Assembly: GCA_012798535.1 (NCBI GenBank)
Contig: JAAZMZ010000057.1
Location: 1 to 62,917, forward strand
Origin: Leptolinea sp.
GTDB lineage: Bacteria; Chloroflexota; Anaerolineae; Anaerolineales; Anaerolineaceae
DNA: 62,917 nt
Reading direction: 5' to 3'
Part shown: positions 59,859 to 62,917 of the stretch, in pieces
Position numbering within the stretch: position 1 is the stretch's first letter
Layout of the letters: each line of letters starts with the position of its first letter
Program-made: the position numbers and the translations under genes
Notes under the pieces: model-generated
Told to the model about the DNA's origin: nothing
Database searches by the model: none
What the model saw: only the letters and a program-made list of their open reading frames with translations

Positions 59859-60212
59859 ATGATAGCGCATTGCGGTATCAATTGTGATGAATGCCCTTCC
59901 TACAAAGGAACAATTAGCGGTGATGAAGCACGGCTGACAAAAATGAATGAAGATTTTGGCGACGGGACAACCGACGCCATCGATTTTGTCTGCCTGGGCT
60001 GCCGGTATGTTGATCTGAAACTCATCGCAACGGATTGTTCGCGCTGCCAGATCCGGGCGTGCGCACTGGCCCGGGGGGTGGATTTCTGCGCGACCTGCGG
60101 AGAATATTTGGCCTGCGAAACGGTGAAACCCTACCGGGGCGATGGCACATCTCCACGCGACAGAATGAACGCTTTCCTGCGCGCCAAATTCGCTCGAGCG
60201 AGCCGCGGATAA
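59859..60212 (+). CDS. Cys-rich DUF3795-like protein
   Basis: This 117-residue protein has about twelve Cys in pairs: HCGINCDECPSYKGT at the N-terminus, then CLGCRY, CSRCQIRACA and CATCGEYLACE. This arrangement matches the DUF3795 family, small probably metal-binding proteins common in anaerobes. ACGGAGGTATCC precedes ATG 59859. The C-terminus is basic. Function is unknown. Confidence 0.88.
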   Translation: MIAHCGINCDECPSYKGTISGDEARLTKMNEDFGDGTTDAIDFVCLGCRYVDLKLIATDCSRCQIRACALARGVDFCATCGEYLACETVKPYRGDGTSPRDRMNAFLRAKFARASRG

Positions 60213-60223
60213 ACCATTGATAG

Positions 60224-60247
60224 GATGCGCTCGAATTCGGGCGCATC
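60224..60247. repeat. Short REP-like palindrome
   Basis: GATGCGCTCGAATT followed by CGGGCGCATC is a nearly perfect palindrome, almost identical to 62713-62736. It sits between convergent genes and may also end their transcripts. Confidence 0.65.
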
Positions 60248-60255
60248 ACTTGTAT

Positions 60256-61110
60256 CTACCCGCTGACAGGGTCGGGAGATATTTTTTGCCCGGCAATATC
60301 ATCTGCAGTAATTTGTGAATGATGATATCTGCCATTTTGGGGTGTATATGATTTGAAATACCAGCTTGATTTGAGCTGAACAGCCATTTCGGGGCAATAA
60401 TTCAAACAAGAAAAACAATTTAGACATTTCACGTTCTTTTGCCAGATTGGATGATCCTCTACAAGTTTGATCTTTTCTGCCAGACATACTTTTTCACAGA
60501 TACCACACCCTTTACATTTTGCGTCGGAATAAAAAATAAAATTACTCTCGGCCAACCTGGCTAAGGAAAGAACCAGGGGTTCCATGAAGTGATTAACCGG
60601 GGGCATATCTACGCCATCCAGGTTTTCATCATGGTAGGCTTCCCGTGAACGGATTATTCTTACTATTTCTTTTAATCTGGTTAGCATTTCTGTTTCCAGG
60701 CGGGCGATTCTCTCTTCGTTAATTTTCTCGTGAAAGGTTTTGATCAGCGATTGAGTACTGCCGGGCATGGTCAGGACAAAATAGGCATCCAAATTCCTGC
60801 CTTTTCTGTTTAATGTTTTTTCCATTTCCAAAAAAGCTCTACAGGGAGTACCACCTCTGGTTGCCACAGCAAAGATATAGGATGCGGAGTGCAGTTCGAA
60901 TTTTTGGAGGATTTCATCAACCATTACCGGCATCTGCCAGCCATGCTGCGGAAAAACAAAACCAACCGCGTCACCTGTTGTAACCACCGATGGTTGGTTT
61001 AAAAGGCTGACCAACGGGATAAGCGTGGTTTGCGGCAAACCTTTTTGTAACTCGCGTGCCACATGCAGTGAATTACCACTCCCTGAAAAGTAATATATTC
61101 CCATGTTCAT
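60256..61110 (-). CDS. EFR1-type flavodoxin-ferredoxin protein
   Basis: This 284-residue protein has an N-terminal flavodoxin-like domain with the FMN phosphate loop YYFSGSGNSLHVARE and a C-terminal two-cluster ferredoxin: CKGCGICEKVCLAEKI and CLNCFSCLNYCPEMAV. EFR1-family proteins occur in strict anaerobes and probably carry electrons internally between FMN and 4Fe-4S clusters. GGGGAGACAAAG precedes ATG 61110. The last codons lie in the REP-flanking DNA, so the C-terminus may have been altered by insertion there. Confidence 0.88.
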   Translation of the reverse strand: MNMGIYYFSGSGNSLHVARELQKGLPQTTLIPLVSLLNQPSVVTTGDAVGFVFPQHGWQMPVMVDEILQKFELHSASYIFAVATRGGTPCRAFLEMEKTLNRKGRNLDAYFVLTMPGSTQSLIKTFHEKINEERIARLETEMLTRLKEIVRIIRSREAYHDENLDGVDMPPVNHFMEPLVLSLARLAESNFIFYSDAKCKGCGICEKVCLAEKIKLVEDHPIWQKNVKCLNCFSCLNYCPEMAVQLKSSWYFKSYTPQNGRYHHSQITADDIAGQKISPDPVSG

Positions 61111-61233
61111 CTTTGTCTCCCCTGGAATGCTACCTGGTCTTTTAATCTTTACAAGATTGCATGTTGAAACACTTCTGGCTGAACTCATTATTCAGCAGCA
61201 TAATACCCTCCATTTTACACATTATTTAGTCGG

Positions 61234-61277
61234 GATGCGCTCGCATCCTGCCCCGGCATTTTCGGGGCGAGCGCGTC
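61234..61277. repeat. REP-like hairpin, best-preserved long copy
   Basis: Outer arms GATGCGCTCG and CGAGCGCGTC pair with one G-T, and inside them CCCCG-GCATTTT-CGGGG forms a second stem. Other copies (39930, 45738, 46641) are worn versions. It lies in the gap upstream of the EFR1 gene. Confidence 0.7.
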
Positions 61278-61421
61278 GGATTCATGGGCAGGAATGGAAT
61301 GATGGTGTGTGGGGAGCCCCGCGGTGGAATAGATTTCCTTTGAATTTCTGGCTATATAATAGATATAATTGCATGAAGTGGGTGATATATTGAGGATGCG
61401 CGATATGGGGAGGAAATCAAT

Positions 61422-61445
61422 GGTGCGGTCAATATCGACCGCACC
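61422..61445. other. Perfect inverted repeat upstream of the AT-rich gene
   Basis: GGTGCGGTC (61422-61430) and GACCGCACC (61437-61445) flank a six-base loop about 100 bases before the start at 61542. It could be an operator or a hairpin of a different repeat family. The rest of the gap 61278-61541 is AT-rich with no recognised gene. Confidence 0.5.
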
Positions 61446-61541
61446 CTACCAACTTATGGACTTACCCCAATCTCTCTTGGTTTTGTTAACAGCACTTAAG
61501 GGAATCAAAATTAAATTTGCAAAAACAAGAACGTATTCAGA

Positions 61542-62705
61542 ATGGGTGGAATGATGAAAATGGAGTTAAGAATATCTCATCAAGATATTTCTCTTGAAAA
61601 TCGGAATATTCTTGGAACGATCTTTTTCCCTGATGATAGAGAAATGGGTTTTGCTCTGGTTGATTTTCTTACAAAATGTTACTTTTTCAACCGAAATTTC
61701 ATGGGGATTTTTTGTGATTATTTTCTTCCAGGTTTTGAGAATGCTGCTGTTGCGCATTTCACAAAATTACCAATTGATGATGATCTTCAACAGCCATTTA
61801 TAAACTCCCTTACGCCTATTTGGAATGAACTTCTAAAAAACGAACAATATGCGCAAGCCCAAATTTTCTGGGAAAATGTTTTACAGATGGTCGAAAGACT
61901 TGCTGAACATTTCAATCATAGAATTCACAAGGGAGCGATATTTTATTATTTGGGTATATCCGCCATTCTGAACGGAGAAATAGAAAAAGGATATAGATTA
62001 ATGGGTGAAGCATTAGCAGAAGACATAGAAACCTATAAAAAGGCTGACCCAGATACCCCTGCCTATAAATTTGTTCATTTTGATTATGAAGGGAAAGATC
62101 AAAAATTTAGATATTATCTAGAAGATTTACGAGGTATTTTGATTGATTATCTCGGGAAATATAAAAAAGAGAATCCCTCTAAACTTGATAGTAATGATAT
62201 CCAAAAGAAGTTTCTTTCAATACATCCTAATAACGAATCTGTTCTGTTATTAAATTACTCACTTGCAAGAATAAAACAACGGTTTTCAGTAAATAATTCT
62301 TCAGGCAATTTTCTTGCAGGAATTCTTGATTTGAATTTGCTATTTGATCTAACGCAGGTTATTGATATGTCTTTAAATCCAAGAATCGGTACACCTATCA
62401 CTGACTTTACAGAGTTATGGAAGAAGAAGAACTCGAATGTAAACCAACAAAAACTTGGGGATCTGAATAGCTATATAAAGAATAATGGGAACATCTATGT
62501 AGTAATCAGTTCACTTCTAAGTCGCAATTTCAATGATCTCAATTGGGGAAAACTAGATCCAATCGAATATGATATAGCAATAGTTTATGTCATTAGAAAT
62601 CATTCTGCACATAACATTGACCCTCATTTAATGCTACCAATAAACAGTTATGCTCTTCTACAATCTATTTTTAATGTTTTGTTCTTTACAATTGATATAC
62701 TTTAG
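61542..62705 (+). CDS. AT-rich hypothetical protein with HEPN-like RNHSAH motif
   Basis: This 387-residue soluble protein has no family that I recognise. It is strikingly AT-rich compared with the glycosyltransferase genes upstream, with many Asn, Lys and Ile codons. The middle contains helix-rich, TPR-like stretches (WENVLQMVERLAEHF, AILNGEIEKGYRLMGEAL). Near the C-terminus IVYVIRNHSAHNIDP carries Arg352 and His357 in the R-N-x3-H arrangement of HEPN ribonucleases, preceded by a polar helix. An N-terminal start at 61542, 61551 or 61554 is possible. It lies between REP elements next to a transposase. A defence or toxin-like RNase role is a hypothesis only. Confidence 0.72.
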   Translation: MGGMMKMELRISHQDISLENRNILGTIFFPDDREMGFALVDFLTKCYFFNRNFMGIFCDYFLPGFENAAVAHFTKLPIDDDLQQPFINSLTPIWNELLKNEQYAQAQIFWENVLQMVERLAEHFNHRIHKGAIFYYLGISAILNGEIEKGYRLMGEALAEDIETYKKADPDTPAYKFVHFDYEGKDQKFRYYLEDLRGILIDYLGKYKKENPSKLDSNDIQKKFLSIHPNNESVLLLNYSLARIKQRFSVNNSSGNFLAGILDLNLLFDLTQVIDMSLNPRIGTPITDFTELWKKKNSNVNQQKLGDLNSYIKNNGNIYVVISSLLSRNFNDLNWGKLDPIEYDIAIVYVIRNHSAHNIDPHLMLPINSYALLQSIFNVLFFTIDIL

Positions 62706-62712
62706 CGGGTAG

Positions 62713-62736
62713 GATGCGCTCGAATTTGAGCGCATC
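62713..62736. repeat. Short REP-like palindrome next to the RAYT gene
   Basis: GATGCGCTCGAATTTGAG followed by CGCATC is a palindrome located seven bases beyond the RAYT stop codon. This is the expected place for the hairpin recognised by a REP-associated tyrosine transposase. Confidence 0.7.
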
Positions 62737-62742
62737 ATTACT

Positions 62743-62917
62743 TTATTCACCCACAGACATTTCTACTACAGTTTTTTCAGCCTCTCCTCCCCAATCCAGC
62801 GGGTATATGCCCATCCTGACAAACCGATGAAAACTTGACCACGGCCAATCCGCGACTCGTTTTACCAGTCCATGCTTCACAGGGTTGATATGGATGTAAT
62901 CGACATGAGTATTAAGA
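62743..62917 (-). CDS. REP-associated tyrosine transposase (RAYT), C-terminal part, runs off the window
   Basis: On the minus strand, 58 codons ending at TAA 62743-62745 read [15 protein letters not shown], then [11 protein letters not shown] and a hydrophilic tail. The [10 protein letters not shown] and DWPWSSF motifs are diagnostic of the IS200/IS605-related Y1 transposases called RAYT, which process REP hairpins. The catalytic HUH and Tyr parts lie in the N-terminal portion beyond the right edge. The frame is intact as far as visible. Confidence 0.88.
   Translation of the reverse strand, partial: LNTHVDYIHINPVKHGLVKRVADWPWSSFHRFVRMGIYPLDWGGEAEKTVVEMSVGE

Overview
The window looks like a chromosomal segment of an anaerobic, fermentative bacterium, most likely Chloroflexota (Anaerolineae-like). 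This is inferred from gene content: lipoprotein binding proteins with low-complexity Ala/Thr/Ser/Pro linkers, a group-A [FeFe] hydrogenase of the Hnd type, many membrane glycosyltransferases and a 23-bp tandem repeat in mid-GC DNA. No rRNA or universal marker gene is present to prove it.

Region 1 (1-18.7 kb, all + strand) is one long catabolic and uptake gene array. It holds an amidohydrolase, an RraA-like aldolase/decarboxylase, a D-2-hydroxyacid dehydrogenase, a zinc medium-chain dehydrogenase, an M20 amidohydrolase/peptidase, a KDPG-type aldolase fused to a VOC domain, a 2-keto-3-deoxygluconate kinase, a class III aminotransferase and an aldo/keto reductase. These are followed by a complete oligopeptide-type ABC transporter (binding protein, two permeases, two ATPases) that is interrupted by a second enzyme module: two more amidohydrolases, one without its metal ligands, a Gfo/Idh/MocA oxidoreductase and a second RraA-like protein. 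Together they suggest import and breakdown of an amidated or N-acylated sugar-acid-like compound through an Entner-Doudoroff-type kinase and aldolase. No dehydratase is visible, so the route is incomplete in this window or unusual.

Region 2 (18.9-27.4 kb) has an orphan NarL-type response regulator with Asn at the phospho-acceptor position, a four-CBS protein, an SsuABC/NMT1-like ABC transporter with overlapping genes, and directly behind it a trimeric electron-bifurcating type [FeFe] hydrogenase (HndA/HndC/HndD-like) closed by a strong terminator.

Region 3 (27.5-41 kb) contains a frameshifted small gene, a YihY/BrkB membrane protein, a lipoprotein with an HELTH metalloprotease motif, a patatin-like lipase, an MBOAT plus SGNH-like O-acylation pair, a UGT-like glycosyltransferase overlapping a stand-alone E2-type acyltransferase, polytopic membrane proteins, an ArsC-type low-molecular-weight phosphatase and an SMP-30 lactonase-like protein.

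Region 4 (41-48.6 kb) has a fused 2Fe-2S/molybdopterin oxidoreductase followed by a scarred stretch: a truncated Mrp ATPase, decayed RAYT transposase tails and REP-like hairpins, a transposase scrap, and a 54-bp degenerate copy of a tRNA-Met 3' end that, with the intact tRNA, brackets 1.8 kb of AT-rich DNA.

Region 5 (48.6-62.9 kb) holds an ICMT-like methyltransferase, a 23-bp tandem repeat block, a three-gene overlapping glycosyltransferase operon, a sulfatase/LTA-synthase-like membrane protein, a frameshifted paralogue of the 38.4-kb membrane protein, a large GT-C-like protein, a DUF3795-like Cys-rich protein, an EFR1-type flavodoxin-ferredoxin protein, an AT-rich protein with a HEPN-like RNHSAH motif, and the end of an apparently intact REP-associated tyrosine transposase running off the right edge.
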